Source of the DNA: Trichobilharzia szidati
Lineage: Eukaryota; Platyhelminthes; Trematoda; Strigeidida; Schistosomatidae
Length of the DNA stretch: 64,000 nucleotides
Assembly (NCBI GenBank): GCA_944472155.2
Contig: OX235275.1
Coordinates: 26,774,865 to 26,838,864 of the forward strand
Direction of reading: 5' to 3'
Position 1 is the first letter of the stretch, and each line of letters starts with the position of its first letter. A program made the position numbers and the translations under genes. This document shows, one piece after another, positions 1 through 12,148 of this stretch. The notes beneath the pieces were generated by a model. It did no database searches. It was not told where the DNA came from and saw only the letters and a list, made by a program, of their open reading frames with translations.

Positions 1-1194
1 GAGATAAACACGTCCACATAACATGAAGTCATCTTGATTTCAGTTGTGAACAAGTAAATTCTACACTGCAAGCAACACGAATAGTAGCCAGCTGTCAGAG
101 TGAATCGATGACACATAATGGTCTGTTTTTCGTCACAATGGTTGCTCAACTATGTCTTCAACGGTCAACTGTAATCATAGAATGCGTGATGCAAATAGGG
201 TAGTAACTAATGGAGAGTGTATCCAAAATAGCTTCGAGTTGATGGACGTTCAATGATGTTATGGGTAAAGATGAAGAGATGAATTGAAAATCAGGATGTC
301 AGAAGATTTCGAATGGATGCTTATACACCGTTCATCCACATGACATATAACTCATGCCTCCTGGTCACCTGGTAGATAGATAGGTCTTGTGGCTGAGACA
401 ACGGATACGTGAACTGATAACCGGAAAGCCATCGCGGATTCAAATATGCATTTCACCTTTAAACATATATTTGCACACTTCGTATCTGGAGTCAGAATAT
501 ATAACAGTCTTCAGGTGTGAATCACGGAAATGCATATAGTCGAAATATTATGAGATACACCAGTCCTTGCTCGACCGACATATCTCTAAAACATCCTGTT
601 TAAGCAGTATTGTATCGTGTCTTGATGAAGAAACACGAGGAAAGTATTCGCGTTGTTTGGCTGGGATTTGAGTAGTCACAGGTTTTCATCATGCACTGAT
701 ATCGGTTTGAGAAGCAGTGGATTGTCGGAGTTTGACTGACTTCATGTTATACCACTAGTTGAGGTCAGTTCGTAACCTAACTTGGAAAGTGATATAAATC
801 GAATCAACAATCTACTGAAATGCTGCCCACAAGATGTTGTTCACTTCTGTGGGAGACCATGATTGATGTGGAATATATAGTCGAAGCACAAAAGCAACTA
901 CACTCAGGATGTGTATAAGGAAGAGCTTTTGCTTTCTTTACATTGAAGGAGTTGTCTGAATGAAAAGTGAAGGCTTCACATCTAAATCGTTCATCTCTGA
1001 AGAGAAGCAGCCGTATCACTTGCACTACTGATACGCATAATCAATACGTTCTCATTCATACTCTCTTAGTGTCTCATTTGTGTTGAACTCTATACTACGC
1101 AGTACTGTTTCTGAACTCAATTATGATTATCATTATTACTTCTTCTTTCGGATAAAAAATCGGACTTCAACAGTTTACTTGTATTTTCCTCGAT

Positions 1195-2440
1195 TTATGA
1201 CGATCTGTTGATCTAGCTCGAAGCTGCTCGTAAGCTTCCAGCTCCGATTAACACGAGCTTCTTCATGTCTTCGTTGGACTCTTGTTCAACTAGCCATCTA
1301 ACGACCGAGATCCATTTGAGCGATGGCCTGATGTGTGAAGTCATTCAGCCGTCTTCTCAAAATGTGTCTGATCTATCACATTTCCTTCTTGGATGAAAAA
1401 TAATTGATCAGCTCGTTCACAGTGCTACTTATGTTATCCCTACTGGCCATCTGATCGTCAGAATGCAGCCTGTATTTTCAACTGTTGATGGGTGTCTGCA
1501 GTCAATAGGAGTTGTTGTTCGTGATACGTGTGCCCAATTTCCTATCCATTTGTAAGAAGTGACTTGACATTACTGCTGGATATCCAAAGTTTGTTCTAAG
1601 TGTTCGGTGTGGTGGATTTCAACACTGTCGTTAGTTGAGTGAAAGTAGTGATCTCGTTGAAATTTCGCTGGTTGATGGTATTTGTTGCTTGTAATTGTTG
1701 CTAAGGTCTCTTCATTAGCGCTGTCTTCTCTAAGGTTATCTGTGTTATGTGTCAAGAATATCATCAGTGACAGTAGGTATCGTCATATCACTTCTCTCTT
1801 CACGGTAGACACTTGGCTGTGTTCTCCGTCGCTGGCGCCACAATGTGTCTGTTGTTGAATGAAGTAGAGAAATGTTTCGGTTATTCCGTAGTGTTGAAGC
1901 AGTTTCCAAATTATTACATGATGAACTCTGTTGTAGGCCTTCTCGAAATTGTTGAAGTTGAAGCAGATATTTGACTAACTAGCATTCTATGCTGTGTTTG
2001 ATGAGGATGGGCAGAGTTGCAACATCATCCACATACCACTTGCTTCTCCTTAATTAATTAAGATTGTTCCATGAGGAGTTCTGCATCCAGAGCATCTCTC
2101 AGTCTCTACAGGATGACGCGACTGAATATTTTGCTTAGCGTGGATAGGAGCGTAATTACTTGTCAATTCTCGCAAATGGTCTAGTCACCGATTTCTGGTA
2201 GTCTGATAAGGTGTCCTTTCGTTACTCCAAGTCCACAGTTATTGATTTCCATTGAAAATGATCTCACTTATTGTATAAACAGTAAACATCGTCACTCACA
2301 TTTTTTTTACAATGGTCAAATAGATTTCGGTGTACACTTCATCTAAAACTTTCACGCTCTTCTGACTGACTGTCACTTTCTATTCTTCATCTGATCTTGC
2401 CCTTGATGTTTACTTCTGACCGCATATCATGTACTTCTAT
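1195..2440 (-). mobile_element. Fossil RTE-clade LINE fragment in unit A
   Basis: Degenerate similarity, on the minus strand, to the better-preserved RTE at 45,081-48,240. Examples are the block around 1,880-1,980 (TAGTGTTGAAGCAGTTTCCAAATT, compare 46,110) and the block around 1,300-1,400 (compare 45,280-45,340). No frame survives. It is inside a MEG intron and was duplicated together with the unit, since the same fossil is at 54,390-55,840. Confidence 0.65.
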
Positions 2441-2744
2441 CGTATTTTAGGCAATTCGGGTGTTTGAGAATTCACGGTTCACTCAGACATTTGATTTTAT
2501 GCATCGATTGTTGTTATGGCTGTAGCTTACTGGGAAGAAATCCACTGATGTCTTGGATAAAACAGAATACCTTCTCTGAATGTGTGAGATAACTTAATTG
2601 ACAATCCATCGCTTCCTCGTTGGCAAACAACTTCGATCACTGGTCCACCTGTATTTCCGTTCCTAAAACACAACGCAGCTTATTTTCTCTGAATCTTATT
2701 GTGCATAGTCGATATCATAGTAGAGCACGAGAATCAGATTCTCC

Positions 2745-2772
2745 GTCTATCTGTCTGTCTGTCTATCTGTGT
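2745..2772 (+). repeat. TCTG/TCTA microsatellite, unit A
   Basis: Short tetranucleotide run of TCTG with TCTA interruptions. The matching run in unit C (56,147-56,183) is longer, a normal length difference between copies. Confidence 0.8.
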
Positions 2773-3673
2773 GTTCACCTTATTCAAATTCACACAAGAA
2801 TGATACACCGAAGGGAAGTACTTTGGACTATTCACTCAAATCACCATTTTTACTGTTCTTCCAGTTTCTATATTCAGTTTGACATCTGTGACCAGCTTCC
2901 TCTCAGACAATGGTCAACGGAGTTGTGTCCTTGTCCTTTCTCTTCAAGTTCAACATTCCACATTTCAAAAGTAGTCAGCATTATAATGAGGTGACAAAGT
3001 TGTGTCTTGTTTTGTTAATCATATTCACAAGTGGTGTACTGTTGAATTGTCGTACGACCAGAAATTTGAAGGTGTGTGAAACAAAACAAAGTGAACTGGA
3101 TACACTGAATAAAATGATGTGGTTAATTAGTCTGATGAGATATCTGCGTGTGAGTGTGTGAGTGTGTTAATAGTAGATAAAAGTGATGCGAGAGTAGTAT
3201 GGAAGCGTTTTGAGAAAATGTGAACCTTAGCGACATATTTCTACAAATACGTAGGCTTGTTGGTCGTAGCCAGATTTCCCTATCAAAATGTGTCATCGAA
3301 CACTGACACACAGCCACAGCTTTAAATTATGACCTTGTGTATTGTCTTTTCCAATCTCGAGATGTACTCATGCACACTTGCACACACTTGTTTTCCTGAC
3401 TGACTGTCTGTGCTCGTTTCTCAAAATTACAGAAACGTGTCATTAGGGATTGATTGGTATATACTTCGGATAGAACAGCACTGCGTTACATGATGTATTA
3501 TAGATTGCTGTTCTACTGAGACATCGATCTTGGAAGAAGGGAATTCTTGTGCGATAATTCATGCTGAGAATTCTATATATTCTGTCAACATCTATTTCAG
3601 AATAAATTGATCATTACTATTACTATTGTCGTTATTATTATTATTATTATTTACGTTACTGATTTCATTTCAG

Positions 3674-3700
3674 TCAATGATACGAATGCAACTGTTGATG
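3674..3700 (+). CDS. MEG copy 1, micro-exon type 1 (27 nt)
   Basis: Acceptor TTTCATTTCAG, donor GTGAGT. It encodes NDTNATVD in phase 1 and is identical to 57111-57137. An AT-rich (ATT)n run lies just upstream and varies between copies. Confidence 0.66.
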
Positions 3701-6700
3701 GTGAGTTATGTGGCTGTACGCATCCTGATTTTGTCATCATTTTTCATTTACAAATGCCTGAACATATCGAATCTCACATAGACACGTACAAATATAAAGC
3801 AACAGATGAGAGGACCTCTTCAGTGTAGGTTGCTTAAATACGACGCATAATTTGCATGATCTCATAGTACACTATTCCTTTCAAAACTCATTTAAGATAT
3901 CAACATAATCGCAAACACTTGTAGATTAGGTGAGTAATTCTGGTGTAGTTTCTGCTGGAGGGTTTGATGGTCAAGTTTCATTGCCCTTCCGACAAACATT
4001 TTCAGTTGTAACATCTATCCAGAGGCTATTACACAAGTGCCGAAGACATTGACTAGGAGGTAGTCGGTATGCACTAGACAGTTCATCCTGTAAATCGAAC
4101 ATGTGAAATGAATGAATTGGCTTCACTGTAATCATGAATAATCAATTGGAAAGCCTTCTGCTTCTCGACTACTTGGAAAACTGGACAGTGCTAGGAGAAT
4201 GTGAGAATGAAGAGGTTAAACCATCGAACATTGGGAAAAGCTGTAGACTAAGACAAAATGAAATGGGAAGAACTGAGAAGGGTCAAGGGAAAATGAAATC
4301 TGTTACTGCGAAGCGGAAATCGTATGCAGCTCTTCAAGACGGTCATCAATTTGAAATATGAAAGCGTTCTTTCTGAATACAGAAATCTGGACTGGCCAAC
4401 CATCATTGCAACAGCTTCAACTTCATGTATAACGAACGACACAAACGAACTATGTAGGATGCTTCTTATGTGCAGAATGTGGAGGCTGTGTGAGCGTCTA
4501 TACGACATCTTGTATCTCTCAAGTGTGAAGATGTTCAGCTTTTTCATGCATATAAACTAGGCTGGCCAATGTTGTGAAATCAGGCAACGAGTCTTCCCAG
4601 TTGTCGTCCTATACATATTGTGGACTACAAGAATGTTTGAAACGGTGTATGCATGAGGAAGAACCAAGACTAGGTAGAACATCTTTCAGAATCGGAGTCA
4701 ACAGGAGATATCCACTGATCGATCTGCATAAATCTCCTCATATATCTCTGTATTCATATGTCAGGATAGAATCCTAGTGTAGTATGTGCCACTGATAAGA
4801 TTTATCAATAGTAATATAAGGAAAAATTCATCGGCTCTGTCTCTCTCTCTCTATTCTGCTTATGCTTTACACTACTGACGGTTTCTCACCGTTCTGTTCT
4901 CAGCTTCGTCATATGCCTAACCTGCTGGAGTAGACAGCCTGTGTTATGTATTGATAGTCGTGGTTACCTCCTAGACATCAACTGAAATGGTGACATCTTC
5001 GTAGTTTTCTGAGTGGATGCACGATGTGTTAGTAGAATCAGTGTAAGCTCTGTCTTTCAGTCATCTCCCTGGAACGTATTCAGGACGGACAGTTCGCCGT
5101 CGGATCACTGAAGACATTCAACTCAGACACGGCCCTCCTTACACAGCTGTTATTCATAGATTTGGAAAGTGACATCCAAGTGAAGTAGAATTCGAATTTT
5201 GCTGTTTCAACTTTCAACCAAGCATCTGCAATTCTCACCAGAAATGTATCCACAAATATTGTATGAGTAATAATCAACTGAATCCATCCTGACGCTCGTT
5301 GAAGCTCGCACTTCTTCTTGTTGTCGTCTAGAACGGAAATAAAAGTTTGAAGAGATAAAGGACGAATATGTTTGCAGGATAATACGAGGTCGTTTTTTTC
5401 ATGGATTGTCGTCGACTGCATACATTTTAAACAAAATCAAATTATAGGTTTCAAGAAAGTTGTGGAACATACTACTTCATAATTACTTTGAGTTATAGAT
5501 AGAAGTCATAAGGAACATAATTCCAGAATTTGATGTAGGCAGACAGATTATTTGGTGTCAAAAACAACTGATTTTATATGGTGGAATTAGATAAGAGGGG
5601 TAGGAGTTCAGATTTCTATTGGAAAACAACACAGATTGGTTAGAGGCATGTTACAGGGTCAGGGTCAGAGAACAGAGTGAATTTACACATCTTGTGGAGG
5701 AGAGTTTAAGAGGGTGGGGGTAAATAGTGAAGTAACATTTTTGTTGTTTTCGTTGGAACGGAAATAAAAGTATCGGAACTTAAACAACCACTCGCACAGA
5801 ACTCGACAAAATGACATCTTTGACATCCTGTAGGAATTCAATTGATAAACGGACTAATTACTAGAGCTTAGAAAGCCCAATGAGCCTAGTTCTAAGTGTG
5901 TTGGTGATGTTCACTGGATTCCATCACACAAAGTTTCAGTTTTGCAACGAAATCTTCGTTTGATATTCTAGGCATTCGTCAGTCAGTTCAGTGAAATTCT
6001 AGTTCCTATAACACTGAGTAAGACAGTATTATGCAATATACAGCCATCAAATTATGCCATTTTGTTGTAGACGGAATGGTACATCACGGAATCAATGGAC
6101 CAATACGTATGATGAAGAATTCTCATTAAAATTCGCTTTTTCATTATTATTATTATTATAATTATTATTGTTAATACTGTTACATTTCTGGAAGCCACTT
6201 TTTGTCACATTCTCATAACCAGACATGGAGTTTACATGTATATACATGCTGCTGTCAGTATATTCAAAAATGTCTCAACGCCTTGATTTATTGACGAAAG
6301 TGTCTTCCAAGGGATTCTGGTTTACTGCATTTGTCCTCACAGACGTAGCCACTCATAAAATATTGATATTATTACAGGGATATTATTCATCCTTTCATCT
6401 CAGTTCCACTCGACTCTCTCCGATGACTTTCAAGGAGTAGGTTGAGGACTGGTCAAAAGCCGTAATCACTTATTCACACGATCTCCTCCATGTCATCGTC
6501 GGATACTCAAATGGGTTCTTGGCGTTCTACGTCCAGTTGAGTATCAATTTTGTCGTACAACTTTCGCTTATCATTTGGTGAGTCAAAGTCGCTTCCCTCT
6601 TTTGACGCACCGAACGGTCACAAAACCATGAATGATGGAAGATATGTCGCTTTGCAAACATTACGGAAAATCTCCGTCCGCTGACCAGAGAGAGTGCTGA

Positions 6701-9700
6701 GCACGCACAAATGAACTTATTCTCGACTAGAATGAGAAGAATCGCCATTTTCAGGATTGATGATTCAGGCCTGTGAAAGCCTTCCGATCGGTATGTCTTC
6801 GTTCAATCTATGCCAAAGCAGGCGTGGAGAAATACATGGAAATAAGAATAGACAATAAAGTAATATGACAACCGCTAATAATAATTGTTCTTGTCGGTGC
6901 TACTCTAAGGTCCACAGACTCAGTGCGTCACGATAACATTGTCAACAGGCCATTTCAGTATCTGAGCAAGAAATGTCTCCGCTGGCATCACACTAGAAAT
7001 CAGAAGTCCGGGAAGAAAGAATTGGCAACAGGAAGGTGTGAAATGCAAAGAACTGACTAATAAACTGGTGAATGGCATATATCATCCGAACACACATCTA
7101 GGAGATTGACGAGTGAAAGCGACCATCTGAGTGACGTGGCGTAGATGATCTGAAGAGGTGATGAAAGCGTATGGGCAATAGTGAAGCCAACATGAGAGGA
7201 TTGCAGAGATGTGCTGCTTTTGTCCTGTTTCACTTGAAACTCAATTGGAGTAGTACTAATAGTAAAAGTAATATGACAGTAATAATTCTCGTCAGGAAAA
7301 CGCCGACGTGCTTGTACATCAAGTATATTTGAAGGAGTATTTTCATCACCAGAGTGCGAAGTGATATGCGGTGATTAGGTCCATGTGATATTTGAACCTT
7401 ATTATAACCAATGACATTATCCATGGAATTACTTCACACTGTCCCATTCAAATTCAGATTCTTCAAACATTTATTCCGCTTGATGAATTTGAATGAAGCG
7501 AGAACAACAGTCTGTGCAGAATAAGATGATACCACGATGTTACTCTGCATTTTATTTGTTTTTGTCAACATATCTGAAAGCAAGGGCTAGTCAAAATTCT
7601 GTTGTGTAGATTTGAAGGAGTATGCTCTACAGACAGATTAGAGGGAGAACGTATATTGAGTAATGACAGTTACCCTCAGAGATTCATTGCTAAGTACGGA
7701 AGATGTGAAGTCTCCAATGTCGAAAGTAGACAGATAGCCCTTTCATATTACCTATGTATATGCAGATTTACACGTATCCGCAGTAGGACATATTTAAACT
7801 CTCAGAAGTGAAGAAAGGGCACACCTTAAAATTTTGAAACATGTAGCAAAATGCCTTCGTCTCAAAGAAATCAACGTTTCCATTAGTAACATTGTCAGGA
7901 GTCTCCTTGAGTTATCAACTGAGAAAATATTTCAATTCTCCTGAAATTCTCTAACCAACCACTAAAACTCAACTTATGTGGTGAGAAAGAGGCAGTTATC
8001 AGTCTGTAATTGCACTGAATGGTGACTGGATTTCTTCACTCTCCTTTTCACTTGGTAATGCGACCTTTCACTTCAACCTCTTGCCTTTATTTTGTTACTC
8101 CTATACCATTGTATGTATACATTGCCAATTTGGTCTAAACTTGATCTGACTGCCAACTAACATCATGTCACCACATCCTCAAGTAGGTTAGAACCGTTAC
8201 TGTGCATAAACTCAATAATGTCGTCAGCATGTAAGCATATGATGAGAGAGAATTCAGCGAAATAAATGATGTTCACAGGATGTTCTGCACAAACCACTGT
8301 TGTTCTTGTTTCACTTTATTCCAGACTGAATTTGACACATACTGTTCTAATGTTCTTGAAGTTTACTTGACCTACGTGTTTGTTTCACGTCTTCTTTCAG
8401 GAATGAATCCATATGTCCTGAGTAGTGGTGAGACAAAATTAAATATTTCACAAACAATAATATTGATGAAAAATTATTGATGATGATGATGGTAGAGAAT
8501 GAGGTGGAATCTGACGAAATGAATGAGAGTTTGTGTGGAGATAAACACATCCACATAACATGAAGTCATCTTGATTTGATTTTTGAGCGAGTAACATTTC
8601 ACTGTAAGCAACACGTGGAATAGCCAGGTAATCCCATCTGCTATTTCTATTGATGTGTTTTACAATCAGAGGCACTCTACGGCCAATATTTTTGTTCCGC
8701 ATTTTGAATCTTACTGATATATGCAATCTGTAATGTGCTTGTGCGACAGCTTGTCTTTCAGTTGCTGTTATTACCACAGACTTATGACTGCATTTCACAA
8801 AAAGGGTCACATTTCTCAGTATGTATCATCTTACTGCGTTTTCTCTCCTGTCATCCTGTTGAATACAATTCATAAGTTTATTTGTTAGTTTGAAACGCTT
8901 GTTGCACTCTCTTGCACGTTTCCTATAAAACAAGAATGTACAGCCTGATTGGTGATATCGTCGAAAAGAAATCCTTTTTCACTGCCACCGTCTTTTCAAT
9001 AATTCCAACGTGTATATTCCTTAATTTGACAAAATTTATATCCGATTGATGGGATGACACAATATTGGGATATTACTCGTATAGATTCATTCTCCATTAT
9101 TACTCTCTTTGAATAACCAATGAGTTTATATTGGTTCACATTCAGGAACAAGAAATCGAACTAGAGGTAAATCACACTGACAGCGTTCAATTTGTATGCA
9201 CAAATTCACAAAACATAATAGAATAACGATGTATACATATCGTGCTTCACTTCTAGCATCACTCCGAAGTTTTACTCTGCTGCACTGAATAATAAGTCTA
9301 TTTCATGTGATTTACAATCCATAATTCCCCTCCACCTTGTTCATTTGTGTCTTCATCGGTAATAACAGCGACGTTTGTTATTTCATTGATTTATCCCCTG
9401 ATCGTGCTGTCATCTCTTCATCACGAACTCCCATTCATCACGTCTGCCTCCGACAGTCAGGATGCCGCCTCGTAGGATGAATTCTTTCAATGAATAAATA
9501 TAGTCTACACTTCATGTTCTGTGAAATTTGAATGTAGACGACTTTTCAGTAAATATAAGCCTTGGGAACATTACCTTCAAACAAGTAAACCATTGAGTAA
9601 TTTGAAATTGCTTTCTTTGAACATGCATCAGGCAGGAGAAATGACAGAATTTTAGCAAAACAATCCATAAAATCATTCTTTATCAACACTTCGCATGATT

Positions 9701-10741
9701 GTCCTGTTACTTTCAGGCGAATCTGAGTCACGTAGGCCAAATCGAACTAGAGGTAAATTACACTGGCAGTTTTCATTTTGCGTTCATGAATTTTCGCATC
9801 AAGAAAGAAATATTATGCTTGTATCTTTCTTAACTTCTAACAATTCATAGTTCAAATATTTCTCCTCAATTGGATCAATAACACGCGAATACCCTTGAAT
9901 ACACGACTTCCAACAGCATTCTCGGCAATATTTCGCACATTGTGTGTTAGAATTTTGTGTTTCAATATATAAATGTAGCATAAGTGTAGACATGCTTCTA
10001 CTACTATCAGTATAATTTTGAGAAATCTGCTCTAAACAGTTGTTGAAATCACTATTATTCCTAATATTAAGATAACTAATTGAATTTCACAAAAATTGAT
10101 AAAACTAGACAGAATGAATCGGTCGGTGTTGATATGTTGTCCACTTTGATGATCGATAAAAGAACGGCAGCATATGATTAACGTGATTTGATGCAGTATG
10201 TGGCTGCATTCAAATTGGGGTATTTCGTTACATTTCAAGTCGTTTCCCATGAACGAGATCTTTCGCCACGGAGCGATTATCACTACAAAATGTATCATAT
10301 AAATCTCGGATATTTAGCTCATGTAATATCAGTCCTTCAAGAAGTAGGATTATGAATGTTTAATTCTTGATCTAAATAATCCGTGTACATATGATGTTGT
10401 TTTGTTGATGGTTGATGGTAGTGGAATTCAGTCGCCATGCATCGAACCATTTGAGAATTGGCAGCTGATTCAATGAGTTGGTGGAAATCACGCCCAAAGC
10501 GTCCAATGTTGAGTTGACATCTTTGTGGGAAGAAGTTCACTAGTCTCAGATAGAAGGATTCGGGCAATACGGGATTCTACTGATAACAATTGCGGTACGT
10601 ATTTTCATACATATACTAGTCAATGCTTTAATTCTACTACTTTGTGTCTCTTTAGGAAGTAGAAGAAGGTGAGTTTATCTTTACGAACTTATCCTTTGAA
10701 TAATCCTTCCATATCGTCGCAGAAAAGTTGTGAATGATTAA
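3674..10741 (+). CDS. Micro-exon gene, copy 1 (3' part; 5' end outside window)
   Basis: Exons in order: 3674-3700, 8401-8427, 9146-9166, 9717-9752, 10656-10668, 10723-10741. They correspond one to one with the last six exons of copy 2. The conceptual tail is NDTNATVD, G, MNPYVLSS, G, TRNRTR, G, ESESRRPNRTR, G, SRRRKVVND, stop. Differences from copy 2 in the exons are one synonymous change each in micro-exon 3 and the 13-nt exon, a few replacement changes in micro-exon 4 and one V/L change at the end; there is no indel or stop. The upstream part, including the signal exon, is not in the window. Another repeat unit probably precedes base 1, because the sequence starts just past where micro-exon 2 ends in the other copies. 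Confidence 0.68.
8401..8427 (+). CDS. MEG copy 1, micro-exon type 2 (27 nt)
   Basis: Acceptor CTTCTTTCAG, donor GTGAGA. It encodes MNPYVLSS in phase 1, the only open frame, and is identical in three copies in the window. Confidence 0.66.
9146..9166 (+). CDS. MEG copy 1, micro-exon type 3 (21 nt)
   Basis: Acceptor TTCACATTCAG, donor GTAAAT. It encodes TRNRTR in phase 1 and differs from copy 2 by one synonymous base. Confidence 0.63.
9717..9752 (+). CDS. MEG copy 1, micro-exon type 4 (36 nt)
   Basis: Acceptor GTTACTTTCAG, donor GTAAAT. It encodes ESESRRPNRTR in phase 1. The 3' half plus the donor duplicates micro-exon type 3. Confidence 0.63.
10656..10668 (+). CDS. MEG copy 1, penultimate exon (13 nt)
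   Basis: Acceptor GTGTCTCTTTAG, donor GTGAGT. It shifts the phase from 1 to 2 and encodes G-S-R-R. Confidence 0.57.
10723..10741 (+). CDS. MEG copy 1, terminal exon with stop
   Basis: It follows a 54-nt intron with acceptor CATATCGTCGCAG. It reads K-V-V-N-D and TAA at 10739-10741 after completing a split arginine codon. Confidence 0.57.
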
Positions 10742-11047
10742 CTCTTATATAGGGAAAGCCATTTGGCTTGTTATCTTTGAAATAATTAAGAATGCAAGTA
10801 GTTCGACTGGTCGGTCTTGAAGTCCATGTCATCAATTGTAACTAGTAGGACAATCAAGATGGTCATATCAGTTCACAGAACACATCAACACTGAAGCAAA
10901 ATGCTTTCCTCTTCCCCGTGATAGTTTAATATTGATAGTCACCACATCAAAGAATAACCATACAAGTAAACGACTGATTCCATGGATTGGAGGAAGTTGA
11001 TCTAAGTAGAGAAGGATTATGTAAGAAAAAGTTAGAGTGAACGCGTG

Positions 11048-11081
11048 AATAAAATGCAGTGTGAATTACAGATGGAATAAA
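11048..11081 (+). promoter_or_regulatory. Candidate polyadenylation signals of MEG copy 1
   Basis: Two AATAAA hexamers, 11048-11053 and 11076-11081, lie about 310-340 nt after the stop codon at 10741. They are the nearest canonical signals I found downstream. The matching part of copy 2 is beyond the window, so conservation cannot be checked. Confidence 0.35.
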
Positions 11082-11089
11082 AAAGATAG

Positions 11090-12148
11090 GATCCCACCCA
11101 ATTTGGCATTAGAAGTTAATGTAAGGATAGGATTATGTTTTTATTTTTCAGATTAAATCTTTTCTACAATTTTAAACATCATCTGATATTAACACTAAAG
11201 TATTAACCTCATCAATAATGACTGAAACAGTGACCGAACTCTTCGAAATCATTCAGCTGATCGTTCTCTTGGATCTTTGTAATTAAACCTTCCCAAAGAC
11301 GCAATATTTTCTATGTGTGATGTTCTCTTAACGCATATGCCGACAAAAGTACATCTCTATGAAGCCTGAAATGCATTCTCCATTTCTAAATTAAGCTAGA
11401 CAATTAAAAATCAACTGTTTCGCTATAATTATTATAGGGTAGTATTTCGTATGACAACCTCGAAGCATGAAAGCCTGAAATGTGGGTTTCAAAAGTATGT
11501 AAATTGAAGGTGCTTCTCTGCCCACTGTGTGGAAAAGTAGTGAAATATATATTTCATGAGTGTGTTGCATCAGTTAATTACACGGTTTGAAATATAAATG
11601 CACTACGATTTGCTGAGATCGAGCACAAGCGGCAAATATGAATCGGTGGAAACCCATCGTATCAATCTTTAGTGATTTTTATTCAATTTGAAGCGATGTC
11701 AACACCCGAATGGAAGTTGTTTCACTTCAATGCCGTTGAGTTCTTTGAAGTTATGCCTTATTTCACTGACTCTTTGTCACAATGCTTAGCATGGTAACGC
11801 AACAAATCGCTTAATCACTAGCATTCTGTCGCTATTGAAGGCAGAACATTTTAATCGCTTACTATCACGCCAGGAAGCTAAACTATTTGAAAGAATTAGG
11901 CGACAACATTAACAAATTTGGCACTCAGAAATATATTGCTCTTCAACTGGTTCTCCATCAACAGCTCCACAGAAACATGTGCATTGATGCATCGAAATCA
12001 CACTAATAATGTGGTGTTCATTGTCTGTAGGAATTATCACTCTAAAGGTGTAAGAAGCGTGAAAAGGATTACAGATTTCAAGACCAGTTAACTTGCAGAT
12101 GTTAGCAGCAAGTTATTGCACACTAAATCGTTTGTAACATAAGGATGA
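11090..12148. other. Intergenic stretch, no gene seen
   Basis: AT-rich sequence after the 3' end of MEG copy 1. I see no long frame, splice pair in the MEG phase, RNA gene or recognisable element before the RTE that starts near 12,149. Confidence 0.5.

Larger units (their letters stand above)
88..8626 (+). repeat. Intragenic tandem unit, copy A (about 8.5 kb)
   Basis: Matches 53,257-61,534 base for base along its length with scattered substitutions and indels, roughly nine bases in ten by eye. It contains micro-exon 1 (3674) and micro-exon 2 (8401). The sequence just after micro-exon 2 (a block starting GAGATAAA near 8540) recurs at 1, at 53,168 and at 61,447. At 1 and 53,168 it is followed by the start of another unit, and at 8,540 and 61,447 by the 3' module of the gene, which defines the tandem junction. 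Confidence 0.85.

Noticed and set aside
2865..2912. 48-nt phase-1 open block after CTGTTCTTCCAG
   Set aside because: The acceptor is good and both units agree, but the donor is GTCAAC, far from the GTRAGT pattern seen at the other exons.
3604..3630. 27-nt block after CTATTTCAG just upstream of micro-exon 1
   Set aside because: It has a TAA in phase 1 and the donor GTCGTT is poor.
8325..8360. 36-nt candidate exon after TTTATTCCAG, before micro-exon 2
   Set aside because: Phase 1 hits TGA at once, the donor GTTTAC is weak, and unit B has an internal deletion that is not a multiple of three.
10550..10594. 45-nt phase-1 open block with donor GTACGT in copy 1
   Set aside because: The donor is lost in copy 2 (GTTACG), so it is not conserved; the region also looks like an old repeat.
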